Shown: positions 44,318 through 52,499, counted from the stretch's first letter. The stretch is DNA of 64,000 bases from Mycolicibacterium peregrinum (GCF_001665785.1 NZ_LZSO01000028.1:179301-243300), one strand, 5' to 3'. Notes: generated by a model from the sequence alone, not told the origin. Made by a program: numbers and translations.

Positions 44318-44785
44318 TCAGGTGCCGAACACGAGCGACACCAGCCGCGCCAGGCCCAGGTCGGCGCCGGAGATCAGCGCCACCATGAACACCAGGAAGA
44401 CCAGCACCACCGAGGTGTAGCTGACCATCTGCTTGCGGTTCGGCCAGATCACCTTGCGGAGCTCGGCAACGACCTGCTTCAGGTAGTTGACGACGAACAT
44501 GATCGGGTTGCGCGACGGCCCGGTCTTCTTGGCCTTCGCGTTCTTCTTGGCCTTCTTCGACTTACCGGAGTCGGCCTTGGCATCATCGCTCGACGCGTCG
44601 CCCTCGGCGGCCTCGTCACCGTCGGCCTCACCAGTCGCACCACGACGGCTCCGCTTGCCGGTCGGGCGCAGCGGCCGGGTCACCACCGCGGTCTGACCGT
44701 GGGAGGTGTCCGCTGCCCCGGCGTCGGTGCCGGTGTCGGTTCCAGTGTCGTCTGCGGAGCCGGCACCTTCGCGCTCGTCGCTCAC
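44318..44785 (-). CDS. secE: Preprotein translocase subunit SecE
   Basis: SecE is the essential stabilising subunit of the SecYEG channel. I choose the GTG at 44785 (V/M-SDEREGAGS), which aligns with the M. tuberculosis start and has AAAGG upstream; the frame is open a further 15 codons. The 155-residue product has a long charged cytoplasmic N terminus (Lys-rich KKAKKNAKAKK) and one membrane segment (TSVVLVFLVFMVALISGADLG) preceded by the highly conserved VVAELRKVIWPNRKQM. Next gene upstream is tRNA-Trp, as in M. tuberculosis. Confidence 0.95.
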   Translation of the reverse strand: MSDEREGAGSADDTGTDTGTDAGAADTSHGQTAVVTRPLRPTGKRSRRGATGEADGDEAAEGDASSDDAKADSGKSKKAKKNAKAKKTGPSRNPIMFVVNYLKQVVAELRKVIWPNRKQMVSYTSVVLVFLVFMVALISGADLGLARLVSLVFGT

Positions 44786-44855
44786 CGCATGCCTTTCATC
44801 CTGGTTTGTATGTCCACCTTCCAGTGTCCACACGTTGTCGAGTATTCAGTTTGAG

Positions 44856-44928
<73 letters not shown>

Positions 44929-45100
44929 CTGTTGGTGACTTTCTGGCGCTTTCGTCACCGTACTGCGCCGAGGCTTACACAATTCGCGCGCGGCCCGTTC
45001 GATGGTCAAGCCGACGGACAGCGCGCTGAAATGGGAAAAACCCCGAGTGCCGAGTGTACCCGGCGGGGGCCCGAGAAACTAATCGCGCCCCTGCTGACGA

Positions 45101-45610
45101 CTACTCGCCGGCGGCCTTCCGCATGACCTTGCCGGTTTCCGGATCCCACTTGACCTGGATGGAGTCGTCGGCGTCGTGACCCATCATCGTGGTGATGGCT
45201 TCGAGGACCACCTCGCCGTTGTCGTCGGTGCACACGTTGTGGGTGACGACGATGTCCGCGCCGAAGCGCTCCTCGACCGAGGCGACCTCCATGACGGCGT
45301 GCAGCTGATCGCCGGCCTTGAGCGGCTTGCGGTACAGGAATTTCTGGTCCACCTGGACGATCTGCTTGGTTTCCATGCCGATGTCGACGTTCTGGAAAAA
45401 GTGTTCCTGCACCAGCAGCGCCAGAGTGGAGGCGAAGGTGAGCGGTGCGACGAGGGTGTCGTGTCCGAGTTCGGCGGCGGCGGCCTCATCGTGGCTGGCC
45501 GGGTCCATGGCCTTGACGGCCTTGGCGTACTGGCGGATCTGCTCGCGGCCGATCAGGAAGGGATACGGGTACTTCCAGACCATTCCCCGGATGTCAGCCT
45601 TGAGTGCCAT
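45101..45610 (-). CDS. hadC: (3R)-hydroxyacyl-ACP dehydratase subunit HadC
   Basis: HadC pairs with HadB in the FAS-II dehydratase that acts on long meromycolate intermediates. The ATG at 45610 (MALKADIRG) gives 169 residues, close to the M. tuberculosis length (166). It has the hot-dog-fold phrase DPASHDEAAAAELGHDTLVAPLTFASTLALLVQEHFF, and VQVDQKFLYRKPLKAGDQLHAVMEV. It lacks the catalytic Asp-His pair of HadB, as expected for the substrate-binding partner subunit. It follows hadB by 13 bases. In M. tuberculosis changes in HadC confer resistance to isoxyl and thiacetazone. Confidence 0.95.
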   Translation of the reverse strand: MALKADIRGMVWKYPYPFLIGREQIRQYAKAVKAMDPASHDEAAAAELGHDTLVAPLTFASTLALLVQEHFFQNVDIGMETKQIVQVDQKFLYRKPLKAGDQLHAVMEVASVEERFGADIVVTHNVCTDDNGEVVLEAITTMMGHDADDSIQVKWDPETGKVMRKAAGE

Positions 45611-45623
45611 GGCCCAGAACTCC

Positions 45624-46052
45624 TTACGCCAGTTTCGCGGTCGCTGTGGCCCGCCCGAAGATCTTCTTTCCGCCCGCGGTCGCCGAGATGGCGAGGGTGA
45701 CCAGCTTCTGCTCGGGGTCAACGGACTTGACCCGTCCGTTGAAGACGATCTCGGCGCCCACACCGTCGTTGGGGACGGGCACCACCGCGGTGAAGCGGAC
45801 GTTGTACTCGGTCACGGCAGCCGGGTCGCCGACCCATCCGGTGACGTAGCCGCCACCGAGGCCCATGGTCAGCATGCCGTGGGCGATCGCGGTGTCGAGG
45901 CCGACCTGCTTGGCGATCTCGTCGTCCCAGTGGATCGGGTTGAGGTCACCGGACACGCCGGCGTAGTTGACCAGGTCTCCACGGGTCAGCGGGATCACCC
46001 GCTCCGGAAGCGTGTCACCGACCTGAACTGAACTGAACTCGCGCAGCGCCAT
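45624..46052 (-). CDS. hadB: (3R)-hydroxyacyl-ACP dehydratase subunit HadB
   Basis: HadB is the catalytic subunit of the HadAB and HadBC heterodimers of mycolate FAS-II, removing water from 3-hydroxyacyl-ACP. The 142-residue product (same length as in M. tuberculosis) contains the hydratase-2 motif YAGVSGDLNPIHWDDEIAKQVGLDTAIAHGMLTMG, with catalytic Asp and His in GDLNPIH. Its ATG overlaps the hadA stop by one base (TGATG), giving tight coupling of the two subunits, and hadC follows 13 bases downstream. Confidence 0.97.
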   Translation of the reverse strand: MALREFSSVQVGDTLPERVIPLTRGDLVNYAGVSGDLNPIHWDDEIAKQVGLDTAIAHGMLTMGLGGGYVTGWVGDPAAVTEYNVRFTAVVPVPNDGVGAEIVFNGRVKSVDPEQKLVTLAISATAGGKKIFGRATATAKLA

Positions 46053-46516
46053 CAGTTAAAACCCTCTTCTCCGTCGCCCGCACGCCCAGCCAGGGTCGTG
46101 TAGGCCTCCTGGACCACGTCACCTTTGTCGTCGGTGATGATGTTCTTGGTCACGATGATGTCGGTGCCGTGCGCCTTGCGCACGGAATGCACGTACACGT
46201 CGCAGTACAGCTTGTCACCGGCTTTGACCGGCTTCAGGAACTTCAGCTCCTGATCGACCTGGACGATCTGAGCGTCCTGGATGCCGATGTCGGCCCACTC
46301 GAAGAATGCCCACTGAGCCTGGTAACCGAAGATACAGATGAAGGTCAGCGGCGCCAGCAGCGAGTCGTAGCCGAGCTCCGCGGCGGCAGCCTCGTCGTGG
46401 AAGAACGCATCGTCGTTCTTGACCGCGATCGCATGCTCGCGGATCTTCTCGCGTCCGACTTCGTAATGCTCAGGATGCCGATAATGCATCCCGACGATGC
46501 TGGTCGAAAGAGCCAC
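46052..46516 (-). CDS. hadA: (3R)-hydroxyacyl-ACP dehydratase subunit HadA
   Basis: HadA is the partner of HadB for early meromycolate elongation. The 154-residue protein has a hot-dog fold with HDEAAAAELGYDSLLAPLTF and VQVDQELKFLKPVKAGDKLYCDVYV. It retains Cys61 (LTFIC), the residue that thiacetazone modifies in M. tuberculosis HadA. It starts the hadABC cluster, preceded by rpmG with 9 bases between its ATG and the rpmG stop. Confidence 0.95.
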   Translation of the reverse strand: MALSTSIVGMHYRHPEHYEVGREKIREHAIAVKNDDAFFHDEAAAAELGYDSLLAPLTFICIFGYQAQWAFFEWADIGIQDAQIVQVDQELKFLKPVKAGDKLYCDVYVHSVRKAHGTDIIVTKNIITDDKGDVVQEAYTTLAGRAGDGEEGFN

Positions 46517-46525
46517 AGCGAATGG

Positions 46526-46693
46526 CTATCGCGATTCTTTGTGCGGCTGGTGGGTGCCGCAATTGGGGCAGAACTTCTTGATCTCGAGCCGGTCGGGATC
46601 GTTGCGGCGGTTCTTCTTGGTGATGTAGTTGCGGTGCTTGCACACCTCGCACGCCAAAGTGATCTTCGGCCGTACGTCGGTACTCGACGCCAC
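46526..46693 (-). CDS. rpmG: 50S ribosomal protein L33 (zinc-binding form)
   Basis: This small gene (55 residues) starts at the GTG at 46693. The translation begins [20 protein letters not shown] and ends HKESR. Two CxxC pairs (CEVC and CPNC) make it the zinc-containing form. It lies between tRNA-Met and hadA, the position of rpmG2 in M. tuberculosis. Confidence 0.95.
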
Positions 46694-46738
46694 GTCAGTT
46701 CTCCCTGCTCAAAATCACGCTCTGCTTTGATGTTCCTG

Positions 46739-46812
46739 TAGCGGTGGGGAGGCTCGATCTCCCGACCTCACGATTATGAGTCGTGCGCTCTAACCAGCTG
46801 AGCTACACCGCC
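46739..46812 (-). tRNA. tRNA-Met (CAT anticodon)
   Basis: The 74-base minus-strand gene has the acceptor GGCGGTG, D arm (AGCTCAGCTGGTTAGAGC), anticodon loop CTCATAA (anticodon CAT) and T arm GGGAGATCGAGCCTCCC. The D arm and a first pair that is G-U fit an elongator Met tRNA better than an initiator, which would have an unpaired first base and three G-C pairs below the anticodon. Confidence 0.93.
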
Positions 46813-46881
46813 CCGGATGGTCCCAGGTGGGGCTCCACGTCCGGATACTCCCGCGTCGCTTCGCTCGCCTGGCGTCCACCG

Positions 46882-46954
46882 AGCCCCCTAACGGAATCGA
46901 ACCGTTGACCTTTTCCTTACCATGGAAACGCTCTGCCGACTGAGCTAAGGGGGC
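46882..46954 (-). tRNA. tRNA-Thr (GGT anticodon)
   Basis: The 73-base minus-strand gene starts GCCCCCTTAGCTCAG, with an anticodon loop ATGGTAA (anticodon GGT) and T arm CAACGGTTCGATTCCGTTA, and closes with AGGGGGC. It lies 69 bases before tRNA-Met on the transcribed strand, and begins the tRNA-Thr, tRNA-Met, rpmG, hadABC series. Confidence 0.95.
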
Positions 46955-47064
46955 TTGTCCCGCACCGTTGCGGCTGCGGGGCCTTAAAGAGGGTACAACC
47001 TCCCCGGCAGCCAAACCAAACCGCAGGTCAGCACGGCCGCCGGGGAGCTATTTTGCCTGGTCGG

Positions 47065-48300
47065 TCAATCCAGGAGCCAATCGTTGGGCGCGAACAGCTC
47101 GCAGTGCACCCGCTCGTGGGCGATTCCCCGCTCGCTCAGCTGGGCGCGGACCGCCTCCACGAATCCGGCCCCGCCACACAGGTAGTACGCGGCGTCGGCG
47201 GGCAGGTCGATCCCGTCGAGCTTGAGCAGTCCGGCGTGTACGCCGGCCGCCCCTCCGGTCACACCGTCCTCGTACCAGAGGTCGAGGCGGGCGTTGGGAA
47301 GTGCGCCGATGAGCTCGTGCTGGCGTTCACGCATCGGTTGGCCGCTGTCGCTGCGGTCCGCGTGCAGGACCCGCACGTGGGTGTCGGGCGCCTCGGCGGC
47401 CAGGAACTCCAGGATGCCGACCATCGGGGTGATCCCGATGCCCGCCGACACCAGCACCAGCGGTCCGTCGGGTTTGCCGCCGGCGTACAGGTCACCGAAC
47501 GGCAGCGTGACGTCCAGCAGGTCGCCGATGCACAGGTTGGCCCGGATCCAGGACGAGACCTCACCGGCGGGCTGGTCCGCGACGGCGTCGACGGGCTTGA
47601 CCGCAAACGTCAGATCGGTGGACCCGGGCGCGCCGACGAGGCTGTACTGGCGTAGCTGACGGGCGCCGTCGGGCAACGTGACGCCGACCGAGACGTATTG
47701 CCCGGCAATGAAATTGACGGGTTCTGCGGCGCGGACCGTGACCAGCACGGCACCGGACGGGTCGTCGACACGGGAGACGACGCGCAGCCGCCGGAAGACG
47801 TCACCCGGTTCCACGCCGGCACCGGCGTAGAGGTCGCGCTCCAGGGCGATCAGGGTGTCGGCCATGATCCAGTAGACGCGATCCCAGGCCTCGGCCACCT
47901 CGGGCGTCACAGTGTCGGCGCCCAGCACCTCGACGATCGCGGCGAACAGGTTGTCGTGCACGATCGGGTACTGGTCGGCGGTGATGCCCAGCGAGGCGTG
48001 CTTGTGACCGATCCGGGCCAGCAGCGCCGACGGGTGCGGCAGGTCGGGATTCACCAGGTGGGTGGCGAACGTGGCGATGGACGCGGCCAGCGCGCGCTGC
48101 TGGGCACCCTGCGCCTGGTTGCCGCGGTTGAACAGGTTGCGCAGCAGCTCGGGGTGGTTGGCAAACAGCCGGCGGTAGAACTCCGAGGTGATCTCGTCGA
48201 TGTGCGCGCCGATGAGAGGCAGTGTCGCGGAGACGATCTCGGCGTGCTTCGGCTCCAGTTCGTCGCGTACCGCAGACGGCTCGGGGCTGGTGACGGTCAT
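47065..48300 (-). CDS. hmp: Flavohemoglobin (nitric oxide dioxygenase)
   Basis: This 411-residue enzyme converts nitric oxide to nitrate using O2 and NAD(P)H. The N-terminal globin domain (about residues 1-150) has HPELLRNLFNRGNQAQGAQQRALAASIATFATHL and the proximal-His region IGHKHASLGI. The FAD domain shows RQYSLVGAPGS and the NAD domain LVSAGIGITPMVGIL and YYLCGGAGFVEAV. It is encoded directly after an NsrR-type NO sensor with ATGA overlap, so NO detoxification and its sensor form one operon. Confidence 0.94.
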   Translation of the reverse strand: MTVTSPEPSAVRDELEPKHAEIVSATLPLIGAHIDEITSEFYRRLFANHPELLRNLFNRGNQAQGAQQRALAASIATFATHLVNPDLPHPSALLARIGHKHASLGITADQYPIVHDNLFAAIVEVLGADTVTPEVAEAWDRVYWIMADTLIALERDLYAGAGVEPGDVFRRLRVVSRVDDPSGAVLVTVRAAEPVNFIAGQYVSVGVTLPDGARQLRQYSLVGAPGSTDLTFAVKPVDAVADQPAGEVSSWIRANLCIGDLLDVTLPFGDLYAGGKPDGPLVLVSAGIGITPMVGILEFLAAEAPDTHVRVLHADRSDSGQPMRERQHELIGALPNARLDLWYEDGVTGGAAGVHAGLLKLDGIDLPADAAYYLCGGAGFVEAVRAQLSERGIAHERVHCELFAPNDWLLD

Positions 48301-48749
48301 CGGGGATTCCTTTCAGGGGTGGTGAGTTGCAGAACAATCGGTAGGCGGCTGTCAGCCGTCAGGTCTGTGACGGTGTATCGGTCGAGTTCGCGATAGAACG
48401 CCTCCTTTGCGTCGGCCAGCACCCGGCGTAGCCGGCAGGCTGCGATGAGCGGGCATGGGGAGTCCCCGCCGCATTCGATGACCTCGCGGTCCCCTTCGAG
48501 TTCACGCACCAGCCACCCGATCGAGGCATTGCGCCCGGCCTCGGTGAGCACCAGTCCCCCGACCCGGCCGCGCCGCGCGTGCACCATGCCGAGCTCGGAC
48601 AGCTTGGAGACGGCCTTGGCGACGTGATGCTCGGACGCGTTGGCGCCGGAGGCGATGGTGCGGGTGGTGAGGCGCCGGTCCTCGGTCTCTCCCGAGGACA
48701 GCAGCATCAGCGTCCGCAGTCCTAGGTCGGTGAACCGGGTGAGGTGCAT
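48297..48749 (-). CDS. nsrR: NsrR-like Rrf2-family NO-sensing repressor
   Basis: The 150-residue Rrf2 protein has the winged-helix segment near the N terminus (RTIASGANASEHHVAKAVSKLSELGMVHARRGRVGGLVL) and three cysteines in IECGGDSPCPLIAACRL at residues 93, 99 and 105. This spacing equals that of the cluster-ligating Cys of Streptomyces NsrR. It should hold a [4Fe-4S] cluster that reacts with NO and lift repression of hmp. Its stop overlaps the hmp ATG. A palindrome lies between this start and the divergent hydrolase gene. Confidence 0.9.
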   Translation of the reverse strand: MHLTRFTDLGLRTLMLLSSGETEDRRLTTRTIASGANASEHHVAKAVSKLSELGMVHARRGRVGGLVLTEAGRNASIGWLVRELEGDREVIECGGDSPCPLIAACRLRRVLADAKEAFYRELDRYTVTDLTADSRLPIVLQLTTPERNPR

Positions 48750-48769
48750 ACCGATGACGCTAGTAATTC

Positions 48770-48784
48770 CGCATTTTCGATGCG
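48770..48784. promoter_or_regulatory. Candidate NsrR binding site
   Basis: CGCAT, 5 bases, ATGCG forms a perfect dyad 21 bases upstream of nsrR, and imperfect symmetry extends to AATT/AACT on the flanks. It sits where an NsrR dimer would block the nsrR-hmp promoter and perhaps the divergent promoter. Confidence 0.5.
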
Positions 48785-48873
48785 AGTTTTATCGGTGTGG
48801 GTTCAAACACGCCATGACGTGCGGTTTTTGGACCTGCAGGGATGGCCGCATGGAGTCGCAATAGGCTTGGCGC

Positions 48874-49599
48874 ATGTCCGAGCCCAACGCCCAAGACCGC
48901 TTGTACTTCCGGCAGTTGTTGTCGGGCCGCGACTACGCGGCCGGCGACCCGATCGCCCAGCAGATGCGTAACTTCTCCTATCTGATCGGGGACCGCGAGA
49001 CGGGCGACGCGGTCGTGGTCGACCCGGCCTACGCGGCCAACGACCTCGTCGACGCGCTCGAGGCCGACGACATGCGCCTCTCCGGCGTACTCGTCACCCA
49101 TCACCATCCGGACCACGTCGGCGGCACGATGGCGGGCTTCTCCCTCAAGGGTCTCGCCGAACTGCTGGAACGCCAGAGCGTGCCGGTTCACGTCAACTCC
49201 CACGAGGCCGACTGGGTCTCCCAGGTCACCGGGATCGCACCGAGTGAGCTGACCTCGCACGTCCATGGCGACAAGGTTTCGGTCGGCGCGGTGGAGATCG
49301 AGCTACTCCACACTCCCGGCCATACGCCGGGCAGCCAGTGCTTCCTGGTGGACGGCCGACTGGTCGCCGGGGACACGTTGTTCCTCGACGGATGCGGTCG
49401 CACCGACTTTCCCGGCGGCAATGTCGACGACATGTTCCGCAGCCTGCAGGCGCTGGCCCAGCTGTCCGGAGACCCGACCGTCTTCCCGGGGCACTGGTAC
49501 TCGGAAGAACCGAGCGCTCCACTCGATGAGGTCAAACGCAGCAACTACGTGTATCGCGCGTCGAACCTCGACCAATGGCGCATGTTGATGGGCGGCTGA
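48874..49599 (+). CDS. Metallo-beta-lactamase-fold hydrolase (glyoxalase II/persulfide dioxygenase-like)
   Basis: The 241-residue product has the MBL metal motifs: THHHPDHVGG (His-x-His-x-Asp-His), TPGHTPGS (His), GDTLFLDGCGRTDFPGG (Asp) and PGHWY (His). The phrase GCGRTDF is typical of ETHE1-type persulfide dioxygenases rather than of ordinary glyoxalase II, so sulfur oxidation is a fair alternative to S-lactoylglutathione hydrolysis, given that mycobacteria use mycothiol. Its position corresponds to Rv0634c. It is divergent from nsrR-hmp; sharing the NsrR promoter region would fit a role under nitrosative or sulfur stress. Confidence 0.87.
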   Translation: MSEPNAQDRLYFRQLLSGRDYAAGDPIAQQMRNFSYLIGDRETGDAVVVDPAYAANDLVDALEADDMRLSGVLVTHHHPDHVGGTMAGFSLKGLAELLERQSVPVHVNSHEADWVSQVTGIAPSELTSHVHGDKVSVGAVEIELLHTPGHTPGSQCFLVDGRLVAGDTLFLDGCGRTDFPGGNVDDMFRSLQALAQLSGDPTVFPGHWYSEEPSAPLDEVKRSNYVYRASNLDQWRMLMGG

Positions 49600-49695
49600 T
49601 GAATCGTTCCAGAGGGCCCGAGTACGGAATCCGCTGAATTAACGAGCGCGAAACGGGGTAATCCCGCCTTGCAACGCCCCGTCTGCCACGGATTT

Positions 49696-49717
49696 CGTTG
49701 CACAAGCGGTTGCAACG
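49696..49717 (+). promoter_or_regulatory. TGCAACG dyad upstream of DUF2235 gene
   Basis: CGTTGCA, 8 bases, TGCAACG is a perfect inverted repeat about 120 bases before the DUF2235-like gene, and a third TGCAACG copy lies at 49670-49676. The gap 49600-49839 holds no gene. The triple occurrence of one heptamer suggests a dimeric regulator site, but no candidate protein is adjacent. Confidence 0.4.
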
Positions 49718-49839
49718 GGAACTACGTACCGTTTTGCGCGATTCGAGTAGTCCAATACTCAGGACATCAGCCTGCGGACCCGGCAAAGTACTAGTCAGCA
49801 TCAGTTGAGCAGTAGTTGACAGTCCCGCCGGGGGTCGCC

Positions 49840-50829
49840 GTGAAGAACATCGTGCTGTGCTTCGACCACACAGATGAACATCCCGGACTCCGTGACGCAT
49901 CGAATACCGAGATGCTGTTTCGGTTACTGGATGGCACCGATCAGTTGACGTGGTATCACAGCGGCACGGCCACGCGACAAGGCAGACGGATCGCGCCGGG
50001 CCGCCGGGGCGACCCGGCCAGCGAAGCCCGAGCCGCCATCGCCGAGGCCTATCACTTTCTCGGCGACGCGTGGGATCCCGGAGACCAGATCTTCGTGTTC
50101 GGCGGCGGCGAGGGCGGGCATCGCGCCGGTGAACTCGCCACCCTGCTCGGCACGGTCGGCTTGTTGCCGGCCCATTCCGATGAGGTACTCGACTACGCGC
50201 TTGCCACCTATGTGCTGCCGCGCACGGCGCGCACGCCCCAGGACTGGCGGCAGATCAGGGTGTTGGCGGCGCAGTTGTTCGGTGACCGCGATCCGGCCGT
50301 GCCGGTGCGGTTCGTCGGGCTGTGGAATGCCACGGCCACGCCCGGAACCAAGCGCCACATGGGCCCGCTGCCGACCGTGGAGTCCGGCCGGCACGCGGTG
50401 GCGGTCGACGGCGGACGACGGACGATGCGGTACTGCAAGAGCCTTGATGAAGTCTGGTTCCGGGGAACCCGCGACGACCTCATCGGTGGCACCGGAGCGT
50501 GCTGGCCGCTGGCCGACATCGCCCTGGACTGGATGTTGGACGGAGCCATCGCCGCGGGGCTGCGGGTCCACGACCACAGTGCCTGCCCCACCGATCTCGA
50601 CGCGCTGGCCGGGACCGCGCCTGCGATCGGTCGGTGCCGGGCGCCGATGGACGCCAAGGTGCACGCGAGTGTCGAGGTGTACCTGCGATCGCACCCGCAT
50701 TATTGGCGGCGATTGCCCGCACGCATCGAATGGACCGATATCGAGTGGCTGGCGCGTGGCGAGCGGTTGGTCCACACGCCTGTGACCGTGCCGGTGCAGC
50801 GCGACATCCTCACCGCCGTCGCCTCGTGA
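49840..50829 (+). CDS. DUF2235-like protein with degenerate catalytic motifs
   Basis: I place the start at the GTG at 49840 (V/M-KNIVLCFDHTDE), which has GGGGG eight bases upstream; a TTG at 49816 is possible. The 329-residue layout matches DUF2235, an alpha/beta hydrolase-like family that includes type VI phospholipases: CFDHT (family CFDGT), IFVFGGGEGGHRAGELA in place of GFSRGAFTAR, and DEVWFRGTRDDLIGG in place of WFxGxHsDVGGG. The Ser nucleophile and the His are therefore missing, so it should be catalytically dead or do something else. It is followed by an unrelated membrane protein 72 bases away. Confidence 0.75.
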   Translation: MKNIVLCFDHTDEHPGLRDASNTEMLFRLLDGTDQLTWYHSGTATRQGRRIAPGRRGDPASEARAAIAEAYHFLGDAWDPGDQIFVFGGGEGGHRAGELATLLGTVGLLPAHSDEVLDYALATYVLPRTARTPQDWRQIRVLAAQLFGDRDPAVPVRFVGLWNATATPGTKRHMGPLPTVESGRHAVAVDGGRRTMRYCKSLDEVWFRGTRDDLIGGTGACWPLADIALDWMLDGAIAAGLRVHDHSACPTDLDALAGTAPAIGRCRAPMDAKVHASVEVYLRSHPHYWRRLPARIEWTDIEWLARGERLVHTPVTVPVQRDILTAVAS

Positions 50830-50901
50830 CGACGCTGGTTTGACCGAAGTTTGCTGAGCCGGACCGCTGCCCAGGGTGAATGTCCGTGATATACCCACTT
50901 G

Positions 50902-51765
50902 GTGGGGATCATCGATTCAGTCACGGAGCGGGGGCGTGAGTTGGCTAGTTTCGAACCGGGTGCATGGACTGCGCTCGCAGCATGGGTGGCGATCGTCGTC
51001 ATCGTCGTCGCGTTGATCTATGCGTGGCGGCAGTATCTGAAGGCCAGGGATCGACGCGCCGAGCTGACCCAGCCGAACGTGTCGATGTTCATGGAGCCGA
51101 GCAGTGCCGATTGGCACCTGGTGGAGCTGGTCGTCCGCAACTACGGCCAGCGGCCGGCGTACGGGTTGCGGTTCGAGTTCGCGAACCCACCCACGGTCGG
51201 CAAGTACGAGAGCTCGTATGACGACAACTTCGTCGACATCGTGCCGTTGAACCTGCCCGCCGAGATCCCGTATCTGGCGCCGTCGCAGGAGTGGCGCATC
51301 GTGTGGGATTCGGCGCTGGACCGCAAGCAACTCGGTGAGGCGATCGCGTCCCGCTTCGACGGGGCGGTCACCTATTACGACGAGCCGGGTTCAGGCGGCA
51401 AGCCCAGTGGCCGCAAGCTGCGCAACACCGCGGTGCTGGATTGGGCGACACTGCCGCCCGTCGACCGCATGGAGCTGCTGACCACCCACGATCAGGCCCG
51501 GCGGGAGAAGCAGAAGCTGGAGTTACTCCGCGGCGTGCTGACGTATTTCCAGTACGCGGCCAAGGAGACGGACGAGCAGAAGCTGCGCTCGGAGATCAAC
51601 CGCATCAACGCCATGGGCGCCGAGATGCGCTCCCGCTGGCGCGACCGCTACGAGGCCGGCGACGACGATGACGACGACGATTACGACGATTACGACGATG
51701 ACGATCCCGAGACCGATCTGATCAAGCCGGCGACGACCTCCGGCGGCAGGCGTCACCGGGCCTGA
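50902..51765 (+). CDS. Single-pass membrane protein with poly-Asp tail
   Basis: I do not recognise the family. The N terminus has one membrane helix (TALAAWVAIVVIVVALIYAW, about residues 23-42), then a domain of about 160 residues with a beta-rich look (LVVRNYGQRPAYGLRFEFANPP, EWRIVWDSALDRKQLGE), a helical region, and a tail of repeated Asp (DDDDDDDYDDYDDDD) followed by basic residues. The start is uncertain: GTG at 50902 (a TATACC -10-like box lies 7 bases upstream, compatible with leaderless initiation) or TTG at 50941, which has GGAGCGGGGG upstream. It may form a unit with the DUF2235 gene; no role can be assigned. Confidence 0.65.
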   Translation: MGIIDSVTERGRELASFEPGAWTALAAWVAIVVIVVALIYAWRQYLKARDRRAELTQPNVSMFMEPSSADWHLVELVVRNYGQRPAYGLRFEFANPPTVGKYESSYDDNFVDIVPLNLPAEIPYLAPSQEWRIVWDSALDRKQLGEAIASRFDGAVTYYDEPGSGGKPSGRKLRNTAVLDWATLPPVDRMELLTTHDQARREKQKLELLRGVLTYFQYAAKETDEQKLRSEINRINAMGAEMRSRWRDRYEAGDDDDDDDYDDYDDDDPETDLIKPATTSGGRRHRA

Positions 51766-51788
51766 ACCCACTCGCTAGCATCAGTGCG

Positions 51789-52499
51789 ATGAGCAGCCTG
51801 GTGAGCTACGAGCTCAACGATGCCGTGGCCACGATCACGATGGACGACGGCAAAGTCAACGCACTGTCGCCTGCGATGCAGGCCGAGATCAACGCGGCGC
51901 TGGATCAGGCCGCCGCCGGCGCGGCTGCCGGCGAAGTGAAAGCCGTGGTGCTGGCGGGCAATTCGAAGGTGTTCAGCGGCGGGTTCGACCTGAGCGTGTT
52001 CTCGGCCGGCGATGCGGCGGCGACTCTGGGCATGCTCGCCGGTGGTTTCGAGTTGTCGGTACGGTGCCTGAGTTTTCCGGTGCCGGTGATCATGGCCGCC
52101 ACCGGTCACGCCATCGCGATGGGCTCGTTCCTGCTGCTGTCCGGTGATCATCGGGTCGGAGCCGTGACATCGCGGTGCCAGGCCAACGAGGTGAAGATCG
52201 GGATGACGCTGCCGATCGCGGCCATCGAGATCATGCGCATGCGCTTGACCCGCGCGGCCTTTCAGCGCGGGATCGCCATGGCGGCGGTGTTCACCGGTGA
52301 CGCGGCGATCGCGGGCGGCTGGCTCGACGAGGTCGTCGAGGCCGACGCGGTGCTCGCACGCGCCCAGCAGGTGGCGGCCGAGGCCGCAGCGACCCTGAAT
52401 ACCGGCGCGCATGTGGCCAGCAAGCTCAAGGCCCGCGCCGAGGCCCTGACCGCGATTCGTGCGGGAATCGACGGCCTGGCACAGGAATTCGCGGGCTAG
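51789..52499 (+). CDS. echA3: Crotonase-family protein (EchA3-like)
   Basis: The 236-residue product has the crotonase fold with GNSKVFSGGFDLSVF and GHAIAMGSFLLLSGDHRVG. The second oxyanion segment reads MGSF where hydratases have GGxE, so the first catalytic Glu is missing, and the segment that should carry the second (NEVKIGMTLPIAAIE) has Glu at a different place. It may act as an isomerase or thioesterase-like relative. The position corresponds to Rv0632c, EchA3, next to recBCD. ATG at 51789 lies 23 bases after the stop of the Asp-tailed protein, with GCAT CAGTGCG but no clear ribosome site. Confidence 0.85.
   Translation: MSSLVSYELNDAVATITMDDGKVNALSPAMQAEINAALDQAAAGAAAGEVKAVVLAGNSKVFSGGFDLSVFSAGDAAATLGMLAGGFELSVRCLSFPVPVIMAATGHAIAMGSFLLLSGDHRVGAVTSRCQANEVKIGMTLPIAAIEIMRMRLTRAAFQRGIAMAAVFTGDAAIAGGWLDEVVEADAVLARAQQVAAEAAATLNTGAHVASKLKARAEALTAIRAGIDGLAQEFAG

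Noticed and set aside
49816..49840. TTG at 49816 as start of the DUF2235-like gene
   Set aside because: The extra eight residues precede the family's N terminus and the GTG at 49840 has a good ribosome site; kept only as an alternative.
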